Assembly: GCA_013812985.1 (NCBI GenBank)
Contig: JACCSN010000039.1
Span: 1-5,565 of the forward strand
Reading direction: 5' to 3'
Origin: Hyphomicrobiales bacterium
Lineage (GTDB): Bacteria > Pseudomonadota > Alphaproteobacteria > Rhizobiales > Afifellaceae
DNA length: 5,565 nt
How positions within the stretch are numbered: position 1 is the stretch's first letter; the number at the start of each line of letters is the position of its first letter. The translations under genes were made by a program, and so were the position numbers. Below are positions 1-5,565 of this stretch, piece by piece. The notes below the pieces were generated by a model. It was not told the origin of the DNA and did not search any database. It saw only the letters and a list, made by a program, of their open reading frames with translations.

Positions 1-1
1 G

Positions 2-868
2 AATGGGCTTGTCCGGGTGGAACGGCTGGGGGGCGTGCCGGAAAAAGCGCTACCGTCGCAATCCGTGCTGTTCTGCGTCGGCGAGGGCCGGGACCGGCCC
101 GGCGTGATCGCCAACAAGAGCCATCACGCGACCGCCCCGGACGAGAAATACCGGGTGCTGCCCTACCCGGAGCTCTACATCGACGGCGGGTTCGAGAGCG
201 CCGAAGCGGTGCGGGCCGCCGGGATCGATGTCGGGACACCGCTCGTCTACGAACCGAAATTCCTCCAGCTCGACGGCGACCGGGTCGCGGGGACATCCGT
301 CGACGATCGCGCCGCCTGCGCCGTGATCATCGAGGTCGCCCGTGCGCTGCGCGGGGCCGACCGGATGCCGACCGTCCACCTCGTCTTCTCCGTCCAGGAG
401 GAATTCAATCTGCGGGGCGCTCTCACGGCGGCCCAGGCTCTGTCGCCTGACATCGCAATCCAGATCGATCTGATCCTGGCCACCGATACGCCCGACATGA
501 CGACGCGCGGCGATGTCCGGCTCGGCGGCGGGCCGGCCATGAGCCTGTATTCCTTCCATGGAAGGGGCACGCTGAACGGCACCATTCCGCATCCGGCGCT
601 GGTGCGGCTTTTCGATGAAACCGCGCGCGAAGAAGGGCTGCCCCTACAGCGCAGCGCCCATATCGGAGCGCTGACGGAAACGTCCTATGTCCAGCTCGTC
701 AATGCGGGAGTGGCCTCCATCGACGTCGGGTTCCCCACCCGCTACACGCACTCTTCCCTGGAGCTCTGCGACCTTGCCGATCTCGAGCAGCTCACCACCC
801 TCCTCACCGCGGCCATCCGGCGGATAGACGGCAGCTTCAGCCTTGACCGGGACGACTTCATCCAATGA
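2..868 (+). CDS. M42 family metallopeptidase (SgcX/FrvX-like), 5' end outside window
   Basis: Predicted di-metal aminopeptidase-type enzyme of family M42, cytosolic (no signal or membrane segment seen). The frame is open to the left edge. The first usable start inside is GTG at 17, but M42 proteins are about 340-360 residues and only 283 follow it, so roughly 55-70 N-terminal residues lie upstream and GTG17 is probably internal. Counting from 17, the family metal and catalytic residues are present: His37 in a GVIANKSHH stretch, Asp96/Asp97 in VDDRAA, Glu129-Glu130 in QEE (general base and ligand), Asp152 in QIDL and His245 in RYTHS. The usual GGTDA segment reads ALTETSY (residues 218-224), with Glu in place of Asp. 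M42 proteins such as SgcX and FrvX are encoded in sugar operons, which fits the FGGY kinase overlapping its stop codon. Family assignment is firm; the substrate (peptide, or an amide-linked sugar) is unknown. Confidence 0.9.
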   Translation, partial: NGLVRVERLGGVPEKALPSQSVLFCVGEGRDRPGVIANKSHHATAPDEKYRVLPYPELYIDGGFESAEAVRAAGIDVGTPLVYEPKFLQLDGDRVAGTSVDDRAACAVIIEVARALRGADRMPTVHLVFSVQEEFNLRGALTAAQALSPDIAIQIDLILATDTPDMTTRGDVRLGGGPAMSLYSFHGRGTLNGTIPHPALVRLFDETAREEGLPLQRSAHIGALTETSYVQLVNAGVASIDVGFPTRYTHSSLELCDLADLEQLTTLLTAAIRRIDGSFSLDRDDFIQ

Positions 869-2361
869 ACCACTATCTCGGCGTCGATATCGGGACCTTC
901 GAATCCAAGGGCGTGCTGGTCGACGCGGCGGGCCGGATCGTGGCAAGCGCGGCCAAGCCCCACAAGATGATAGTGCCGCAGCCTGGCTGGGCTGAACACC
1001 GCCCGCGCGAGGATTGGTGGGACGATTTTGTCTTCATCAGCCGCAAGCTCGTCGTTGACAGCGGCGTGGCGCCCTCTTCGATCCGGGCCGTTGGGTGCAG
1101 CGCCATCGGTCCCTGCATGCTTCCGGTGGATGAGAGCGGCGACCCTTTGATGAACGCGGTGCTCTACGGCGTCGACGCGCGCGCCGCCGCTGAGATCACC
1201 GAGCTCACGGATGCCATCGGCGAGGACGTCCTGCTCGACCGCTGCGGCAATGCCCTGACCTCCCAGTCGGTCGGGCCGAAAATCCTGTGGCTCAAGCGCA
1301 ATCGGCCGCAGGTCTTTGCGCGGACCTACAAGATCCTGAGCTCGACGTGCTTCCTCGTCCACCGGCTGACTGGGGCGTATTTCATCGACCACTATACAGC
1401 GGCTAACTTCAGCCCGCTATACCTGGTCGAGAGCCAGGAATGGAGCACGGAACTCAGCCCCGAAATCGTCGGAACGGAAATATTGCCGGATCTCCGCTGG
1501 ACGACCGACATCGCCGGTCACGTCACCCGGGAGGCGGCGGAGGCGACGGGACTGGCGCCCGGCACGCCGGTCATCACAGGCACCATTGATGCCGCCGCCG
1601 AAGCGCTCAGCGTCGGCGTGCTTGCGTCGGGCGACATGATGCTGATGTACGGCTCGACAATCTTCATCATTGCCTTGACGGACACCCGGGTGCGCGACCC
1701 GCGTCTCTGGTATGCGCCCTGGCTCTTCCCCGACCAGCACGCCTCCATGTCGGGTCTTGCCACGAGCGGCACGCTGACCCACTGGTTCCGCGATCAGTTT
1801 GCCCGTGAGCTGAAGCCGGAAACCGCGATGATCGAGCTCGCGGCCGAGGCGGAGGGATCGCCGCCTGGGGCCAGAGGCCTGATGCTGCTTCCGTACTTCT
1901 CCGGTGAACGCACACCCATCCACGATCCGCACGCGAAGGGCGTGCTGTTCGGGCTCAACCTGACGCATACGCGAAGTGACATCTACCGGGCTCTACTGGA
2001 AGGCATCGCCTACGGGACCAACCACGTAGTCGAAACCTATGTCGAGGTCGGCCAGACCCCGCGCAGGGTTCTCGCCGTGGGCGGCGGCACCAAGAACCGC
2101 GTCTGGTCACAGGCGACCTCCGACGTGTCCGGATACACGCAGATCCTGTGCGAGAAGACCGTCGGCGCCTCCTATGGCGACGCGTTCCTCGCCGCTATCG
2201 CGGTGGGCGACGCGAAGCCGGGCGATATCAGCATTTGGAACCCTGTCGCGTCAGAGATCACGGCCAATCCGGAGCACGGGGACGTCTACGCGCGGCAATA
2301 CGGCGTGTTCAAAGAGGTTTATCCGAGGACACGCGATCTCATGAAGGCGCTCGGGAACTGA
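865..2361 (+). CDS. FGGY-family carbohydrate kinase (xylulokinase-like)
   Basis: ATP-dependent sugar kinase of the FGGY family, 498 residues, the normal length. The N-terminal lobe opens with GVDIGTFESK (Asp8, Gly10, Thr11, Lys15), the phosphate-binding loop. TGTIDAAAEAL places the likely catalytic base at Asp242. Residues 359-379, from GVLFGLNL to ALLE, fit the second FGGY signature. AVGGGTKNRVW (Gly406-408) is the adenosine-binding motif. The ATG overlaps the stop of the M42 gene as ATGA and no strong Shine-Dalgarno precedes it, so translation is probably coupled to the upstream gene. The stop is 16 bases from the convergent permease remnant. Sugar specificity (xylulose, ribulose, fuculose, erythritol and others occur in the family) cannot be read from the sequence. 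Gene and family call are secure. Confidence 0.95.
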   Translation: MNHYLGVDIGTFESKGVLVDAAGRIVASAAKPHKMIVPQPGWAEHRPREDWWDDFVFISRKLVVDSGVAPSSIRAVGCSAIGPCMLPVDESGDPLMNAVLYGVDARAAAEITELTDAIGEDVLLDRCGNALTSQSVGPKILWLKRNRPQVFARTYKILSSTCFLVHRLTGAYFIDHYTAANFSPLYLVESQEWSTELSPEIVGTEILPDLRWTTDIAGHVTREAAEATGLAPGTPVITGTIDAAAEALSVGVLASGDMMLMYGSTIFIIALTDTRVRDPRLWYAPWLFPDQHASMSGLATSGTLTHWFRDQFARELKPETAMIELAAEAEGSPPGARGLMLLPYFSGERTPIHDPHAKGVLFGLNLTHTRSDIYRALLEGIAYGTNHVVETYVEVGQTPRRVLAVGGGTKNRVWSQATSDVSGYTQILCEKTVGASYGDAFLAAIAVGDAKPGDISIWNPVASEITANPEHGDVYARQYGVFKEVYPRTRDLMKALGN

Positions 2362-2377
2362 ACCCGGCAGCCCGGCC

Positions 2378-2980
2378 TCACTTGCCCGCGCCGGCCGTCA
2401 GGCCCTTGATGATGTAACGCTCCAGAGCGATCCCGATGACGATCAGCGGCGCGATGGCCGCGGTGGAGAGCGCCGCCATGGACCACCAGTTGATGCCTTG
2501 CGAACCGGTCTGGCTCGCCACCATGACCGGCAGCGTCTTGGCGTCGGTGCTCGTCAACAGCGCGGCGAAGAAATACTCGTTCCAACAGAGCACCAGGGAC
2601 AGAATGAAGGCCGCCACCATGCCGGGCAGCGCAATCGGCATGATAATGCGGCCAAACGCGCCCCAGGCGGACAGGCCGTCAACCAGCGCTGCCTCGTCCA
2701 GTTCCGTCGGGATCGTGTCGAACTGGTCCCGCATGATCCAGATCACGATGGGCAGCACCGTCAGCGTGTAAAGCAACACGAGCCCAATCGTGCTGTCGAG
2801 CAGCGCCAGCTCCTTGTAGAGGACGAGGAACGGCAGAGCCAGCACCACGGGCGGCAGGATCAGCTGGGAGATGAAGAAAAACGAAATGTCCCCGTTCCGC
2901 ATCCAGCCGAATCTGTACTGAAACCGGCTGAGCCCATAGGCGGCCAGCGACCCGATCCCGACCGCTAGCAGGGAGGCTCC
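2378..2980 (-). pseudogene. Carbohydrate ABC transporter permease, MalG type, N-terminally truncated
   Basis: Inner-membrane permease of a CUT1-type sugar ABC importer. The frame reads ASLLAVGIGSLAAYGLSRF, then several hydrophobic segments, and the cytoplasmic EAA loop EAALVDGLSAWGAF...IMPIALP that docks the ATPase subunit. It ends with ALERYIIKGLTAGAGK, a typical C-terminus for the family. MalG-type permeases are about 270-290 residues, but recognisable homology begins only near 2980, so roughly 80-90 N-terminal residues including the first membrane helix are missing. The first ATG in frame (2902) lies inside the conserved region and has no convincing ribosome site. The frame stays open further upstream, but there it crosses the ribokinase fragment out of phase and codes for nothing recognisable. 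The partner permease, binding protein and ATPase are absent from the window. I call it a remnant left by a deletion; an assembly join would look the same. Confidence 0.85.
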
Positions 2981-3123
2981 GCCTGGTTCGAGCCCTTTCC
3001 GCCCGGCCCCAACTTGAAGCCCGAGCCGGCGATGGTTTCGCCGATCCTTGGCATGCGGCCGGCGCGAAACGCCAGATCCGCGACAAAAATGCCGAGGATG
3101 GCAACCCCGTTTTTCTGCTCCAT
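2965..3123 (-). pseudogene. Ribokinase-like PfkB kinase, N-terminal fragment only
   Basis: A 52-codon reading frame starting with ATG at 3123, 13 bases after the mutarotase stop; GAGG overlapping that stop codon may serve as ribosome site. It begins MEQKNGVAILGIFVADLAF, a PfkB first strand with Gly11 and Asp16. It continues with RMPRIGETIAG (residues 23-33) and the sugar-binding motif GGKGSNQA (41-48), all in the order and spacing seen in ribokinases. After Ala48 the similarity stops at once: four unrelated residues and a TAG at 2965-2967. A whole kinase is about 300 residues, with a GAGD motif near the end; none of that follows, and permease coding in another frame takes over. The tight spacing suggests an original mutarotase-kinase operon. 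The fragment cannot be an active kinase. Confidence 0.85.
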
Positions 3124-3136
3124 TTTGGCCGCTGCC

Positions 3137-3592
3137 TCAGGCGGCGTCGGGCGCGATCACGCCCTTCTTGAAGATGAAGCACCCGTAGAACCGCCGCTCC
3201 CCCGTCTGTATGACGCAATAAGCTCTCCTGGCGAGGTCATAGAACGCGAAGCGCTCGATCGATCCCATCGGCCAGGAGCGCCCTTCAGCCGCATCCACCT
3301 CGGCTTGAACTTCGGCCTGGACGGGCGGCACCTCTCCGGGCTGGCCGACGATCTCCATCCTGAGCGCAGGCTTCTCGACAAAGGCGTCCAGCGGCATCAG
3401 GGACAAGATAGCGCGGGCAGCACGGGCGGCCGTGACTGAATCCAGATGGAGCAGGCGGCTCAGCACGGTCTGTCGCGCGACGGAATCGGCCGGGAAGTTG
3501 GTGTCGCAAATCACGATGTCGTCGCCGTGCCCCATTGCCCGCAGAGCGTGGAGCACATCGGCATTCAAAATGGGATCGATGGTCTTCAGCAT
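3137..3592 (-). CDS. RbsD/FucU-family sugar mutarotase
   Basis: 151-residue cytosolic sugar mutarotase/pyranase, which interconverts anomers (FucU: L-fucose) or pyranose and furanose forms (RbsD: D-ribose) before phosphorylation. The sequence sides with FucU: MGHGDDIVICDTNFP (residues 20-34, His22 and Asp24), LMPLDAFVEKP with Asp69, RFAFYDLARRAY with Tyr118, and RFYGCFIFKKGVI with Tyr136 near the end. These match the FucU pattern of His, Asp and two Tyr residues in position and spacing, and the length is typical for that branch. The start ATG (3590-3592) has a good GGAGGA six bases upstream. The gene leads a minus-strand unit followed closely by a ribokinase-like fragment and is divergent from the creatininase-like gene. 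Family is secure; the sugar is not known. Confidence 0.93.
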   Translation of the reverse strand: MLKTIDPILNADVLHALRAMGHGDDIVICDTNFPADSVARQTVLSRLLHLDSVTAARAARAILSLMPLDAFVEKPALRMEIVGQPGEVPPVQAEVQAEVDAAEGRSWPMGSIERFAFYDLARRAYCVIQTGERRFYGCFIFKKGVIAPDAA

Positions 3593-3598
3593 GCCGCT

Positions 3599-3604
3599 TC
3601 CTCC
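3599..3604 (-). promoter_or_regulatory. Ribosome binding site of the mutarotase gene
   Basis: On the minus strand GGAGGA ends six bases before the ATG at 3592. This strong Shine-Dalgarno match fixes the mutarotase start and shows that nothing coding needs to precede it. Confidence 0.75.
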
Positions 3605-3691
3605 GCTGGCCCTTGGCCGGTCGATTTGCCGCGAAATGACTATAGGCGGCGCCCGGATGCAAGGCTCGGCGACGGAGTACGTTCACCTGCC

Positions 3692-3697
3692 AGGGAG
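3692..3697 (+). promoter_or_regulatory. Ribosome binding site of the creatininase-like gene
   Basis: AGGGAG lies seven bases before the ATG at 3705 and favours that start over the in-frame ATG at 3657. Confidence 0.6.
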
Positions 3698-3704
3698 CAC
3701 GCGC

Positions 3705-4490
3705 ATGCGCTTCGAATTGATGTTGCCCCATCAGATCCGGACCGCGATCGCGGAGAACTGGCCCGTGGTCCTGCCGCTCGGCGTTCTCGAATACCACGGC
3801 GAGCACCTCGTAGTCGGTATGGACACGCTGGCTGTCGTGAAAGCCCTGGAGATCCTCGATGCCGAAATGAACCTGGTCCTTCTGCCTCCCTTTCCCTACG
3901 GCGCGGCGAGCTACGCCGTAGCGGGGCCGGGGGGGAACGGCTCCCTCCATGTCGGCGCCGACAAGCTCTTCGCTTTCGCCCAGGATCTCTTCCGCGGACT
4001 CTTGCGCATCGGCTTCCGCAACATCCATTTTGTGATCCACCATCAGACGGAGAACTTCGCGGCCGGCATGCCGACCGACCTCGCCTTCAAGCTTGCCGCC
4101 CGCCAGGCGATCTTCGCTTTTCTGGAACACGAGCGGGGCGAGGGGTGGTGGGGAAAAGCGGACATGGCCGACTATTACGCCAGGCACGCGACTGGGGACG
4201 ATCCGTTCAACTGGATCAAGGGTCACCCGCTGATGACCCCGGAGATCATCCGCCAATTTCCGTTCGACCATGCGGGGCAAGGAGAAACCTCGCTCATGAT
4301 GGCGCTCTGCCCCGAAGCCGTCGACATCGCCAGGCTTTCGGACCCGCCGTGGTACGCCGCAAGCGCCGGGCAGGCGTCGGCCGAGCTTGGAGCCATCGGC
4401 CGAGATCTCATCCTCGCCCATTTGCGAGCGGCGCTCGGCGCCGCGGGCACAATGGACCGGAAGCTACAGCCGAGCGATACGGGTTGCTAG
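3705..4490 (+). CDS. Creatininase-family amidohydrolase
   Basis: 261-residue cytosolic metal-dependent amidohydrolase of the creatininase family, the usual length. PLGVLEYHGEHLVVGMD gives Glu29, His31 and Asp40, spaced exactly as the metal ligands Glu34, His36 and Asp45 of Pseudomonas creatininase. DHAGQGETS (His189, Glu194) matches the later His-x4-Glu pair. The central motif, normally NGH followed by EN or GN, reads IHHQTENF (residues 111-118), so the expected ligand His is shifted or replaced by Gln114. The frame is open far upstream of 3705, but that part is antisense to the mutarotase; the AGGGAG site and the family N-terminus both support 3705. It is divergent from the mutarotase and convergent with the second PfkB kinase. 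Related enzymes open cyclic amides (creatinine, formamides, cofactor precursors). Surrounding sugar genes hint at a sugar-linked amide, which is inference only. Confidence 0.9.
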   Translation: MRFELMLPHQIRTAIAENWPVVLPLGVLEYHGEHLVVGMDTLAVVKALEILDAEMNLVLLPPFPYGAASYAVAGPGGNGSLHVGADKLFAFAQDLFRGLLRIGFRNIHFVIHHQTENFAAGMPTDLAFKLAARQAIFAFLEHERGEGWWGKADMADYYARHATGDDPFNWIKGHPLMTPEIIRQFPFDHAGQGETSLMMALCPEAVDIARLSDPPWYAASAGQASAELGAIGRDLILAHLRAALGAAGTMDRKLQPSDTGC

Positions 4491-4624
4491 GTCCATCCTC
4501 CGCCCCGCGCCGGAGAGCAGGGTTCAAAGATGTTCCGCCGAGCTCGGAGCGGGTAAGTCATCCGGAGCGCGGCAAACGTCGGCTATCTCGGATCAGGGCG
4601 TATCTCTTATTCGTCCGGAGCGGC
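4491..4624. other. Convergent intergenic gap, no gene seen
   Basis: Gene-free stretch between the 3' ends of the creatininase-like gene and the second PfkB kinase. It holds a perfect ten-base palindrome CCGAGCTCGG (4538-4547) without a loop or T-run and a repeated TCCGGAGCG (4561-4569 and 4614-4622). I see no convincing hairpin-plus-T terminator for either gene. Confidence 0.6.
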
Positions 4625-5371
4625 TCAGCCTCGGAGCAGGCGCAGCGAGTCGCTGGCCGTGAGGCAAGAGCGGGACACTTCGGGGGTGGAGACGAGCGCC
4701 GCGGCGGCAGCATTGGCGTAGATGGCCGCCCCGGATAGGGTCTCGCCGGCTGCCAGTTTGGCCGCAAGTGCCCCGATAAAGGCATCGCCGGCGCCATGAG
4801 TGCTGATGGCTCTCACCTGGTGTGCCGCGATCGTGGCCGTCTCCGCCCCGCGCTTCGCCACCGCAAGGCCCGATTCACCGGCGGTAACGATCACGGCAGG
4901 GACAAGCCCGAGGAGCCGCTCGGCAGCCCTTCTTGCCTCGCCGAGGCCTTCGACCCGGCCTCCGCCCATCATGTCCGCCTCGACTGCATTTACCACAAGG
5001 ACATCGATCAGGGAGGTCAGCTCCGCGGCCGTCTCGCGTGCCGGGGCGGCGTTCAGCACGATGCGGGCAAGTCCAACCCGCGCTTCTCGCGCGGCGTGCA
5101 GATTCAAAGCCTCCTTTGCCTCGTTCTGCAGGACCAGCACTGCGGCACCGCGAAAGAGGGCACGGGAGCCTGCAAGATCATCGGTTGTCAGGGACCAGTT
5201 CGCGCCCGGAACGATGACCGCGCCGTAATCACCCCCGCCATCCAGGATGGCCACGCTCAAACCCGATCCCGCTCCGGGGAGGATCCGCACGTAATCGGTG
5301 CCGACCTTGCTCCGCCGGAGATTGTCCAGGAGCGTCGCGCCCCAGGCGTCGTCGCCAACCGCCCCAATCAT
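4625..5371 (-). CDS. Ribokinase-like PfkB-family carbohydrate kinase, 5' end disrupted
   Basis: Cytosolic ATP-dependent sugar or nucleoside kinase of the PfkB/ribokinase family. The coordinates start at the first ATG (5371), giving 248 residues, but homologous coding extends upstream: in the same frame 5372-5443 reads WAEKCGGKGGNQAVEAARHG then ADVA, which contains the GGKGGNQA sugar-binding motif. Counting from 5371: NAAPARE (107-113) corresponds to the ribokinase NPAPA segment, VVNAVEAD (126-133) carries the NxxE motif (Asn128, Glu131), VIVTAGESG is at 160-168, and THGAGDAFIGAL (191-202) holds the anion hole and catalytic base Asp196. The frame meets TGA at 5456-5458 with no start codon between it and 5371, so the normal N-terminus (about 30-35 residues) is not joined in frame. 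A protein from 5371 would lack the GGKG motif and is probably inactive. It is convergent with the creatininase-like gene. Family call firm; functional state doubtful. Confidence 0.85.
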   Translation of the reverse strand: MIGAVGDDAWGATLLDNLRRSKVGTDYVRILPGAGSGLSVAILDGGGDYGAVIVPGANWSLTTDDLAGSRALFRGAAVLVLQNEAKEALNLHAAREARVGLARIVLNAAPARETAAELTSLIDVLVVNAVEADMMGGGRVEGLGEARRAAERLLGLVPAVIVTAGESGLAVAKRGAETATIAAHQVRAISTHGAGDAFIGALAAKLAAGETLSGAAIYANAAAAALVSTPEVSRSCLTASDSLRLLRG

Positions 5372-5564
5372 TGCAACGTCGGCCCCGTGGCGCGCGGCCT
5401 CGACGGCCTGGTTGCCGCCCTTGCCGCCACATTTCTCCGCCCAGGCGGGGCATTGTCACGGCAACTCCGCTCGCGACATGTGGAAGCGTCCCGGGCACGG
5501 TCGCGATCATGCCGCTGTTGCGGCCTGCCAATCGGCGTGGGCTTCGGCTCTGAAGGTCCGCAGC
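5372..5564 (-). pseudogene. Disrupted 5' portion of the second PfkB kinase
   Basis: Upstream of 5443 the kinase frame loses similarity and hits TGA at 5456-5458. Another minus frame, open from the right edge, reads VASGVAVTMPRLGGEM just before this point. MPRLGGE resembles the MPRIGET of the other kinase fragment in this window, where 12 residues separate GE from GGKG; here only a few bases do. This fits a small frame-changing deletion of about 30 bases near 5440-5450, but the first strand (GxxxxD) is not recognisable in either frame, so unrelated sequence upstream of the break is also possible. Confidence 0.4.
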
Positions 5565-5565
5565 G

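Larger units (their letters stand above)
3593..3704. promoter_or_regulatory. Divergent intergenic region between mutarotase and creatininase-like genes
   Basis: These 112 bases separate two genes reading away from each other and must carry both start signals unless transcription enters from further away. A minus-strand TATAGT (3639-3644) could be a -10 box, but the only TTG-containing hexamer upstream (TTGCAT, 3657-3662) is 12 bases away, too close for a standard sigma-70 promoter. Next to it, 3624-3637 reads ATTTGCCGCGAAAT, an imperfect dyad with a central CG that could be a LacI-type operator; its arms are only four bases. I place no promoter with confidence. An in-frame ATG at 3657 would extend the creatininase-like protein by 16 residues into this region but has no clear ribosome site. 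Confidence 0.4.

Noticed and set aside
2679..3218. Minus-strand frame of 179 codons spanning the kinase/permease junction, possibly a fusion gene
   Set aside because: It is in neither the kinase nor the permease frame; its translation is Arg/Ala-rich shadow sequence.
3285..4421. Long minus-strand open frame of 378 codons across the mutarotase and creatininase-like genes
   Set aside because: It is antisense to the creatininase-like gene and out of frame with the mutarotase, with Arg/Pro/Gly-rich composition typical of a high-GC shadow frame and no recognisable motif.
4538..4624. Palindrome and TCCGGAGCG repeats as a terminator or recombination site
   Set aside because: No loop or T-run follows the palindrome, and the repeats are short and GC-rich.
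3446..4738. Plus-strand open frame of 430 codons
   Set aside because: Out of frame with the creatininase-like gene it covers, low-complexity Arg-rich translation, no family features.
2976..5446. Shared GGCGGAG near the two kinase breakpoints
   Set aside because: A seven-base GC-rich match is expected by chance in this composition and does not establish a common recombination site.
5478..5565. Short plus-strand frame running off the right edge from ATG 5478
   Set aside because: Only 29 codons are visible, no ribosome site or family motif can be recognised, and it overlaps the disrupted kinase 5' region.

Overview
The window is high-GC, densely packed bacterial DNA from an accessory carbohydrate-utilisation locus. 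The mix of gene families (MalG-type ABC permease, FucU-type mutarotase, PfkB and FGGY sugar kinases, creatininase-like amidohydrolase) and the base composition suggest a proteobacterium, most likely an alphaproteobacterium of the rhizobial type. That assignment is inference; no rRNA or lineage marker is present.

Layout, left to right. On the + strand, a 5'-cut M42 metallopeptidase (2-868) overlaps an FGGY carbohydrate kinase (865-2361) by an ATGA, so the two are a translationally coupled pair. Only 16 bases later the minus-strand block begins at its 3' end. In transcription order that block is a complete RbsD/FucU-family mutarotase (3592-3137), the first 48 or so residues of a ribokinase-like PfkB kinase (from 3123), and then, joined abruptly near 2980, the C-terminal two thirds of a MalG-type permease (to 2378). 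Divergent from the mutarotase across a 112-base gap is a complete creatininase-family amidohydrolase (3705-4490, +). After a 134-base gene-free gap, a second PfkB kinase lies on the minus strand (4625 to about 5443). Its catalytic part is intact but its 5' end is disrupted (stop at 5456-5458, apparent frame change and deletion) before the right edge.

How the genes may work together: mutarotase plus PfkB or FGGY kinase is the usual logic for taking up a sugar, equilibrating its anomers and trapping it as a phosphate. The M42 and creatininase-like enzymes could release the sugar from an amide or peptide conjugate, but this is inference and no substrate can be read from the sequence. No transporter in the window is complete, so uptake as seen here would be non-functional unless supplied from outside.

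The most notable structural feature is gene damage. The ribokinase/permease junction looks like a deletion (or an assembly chimera) that removed the rest of the kinase and the front of the transporter. The second kinase is damaged at almost the same protein position. I see no CRISPR array, tRNA, rRNA, insertion sequence or convincing rho-independent terminator, and no clear evidence of an undescribed biological system.
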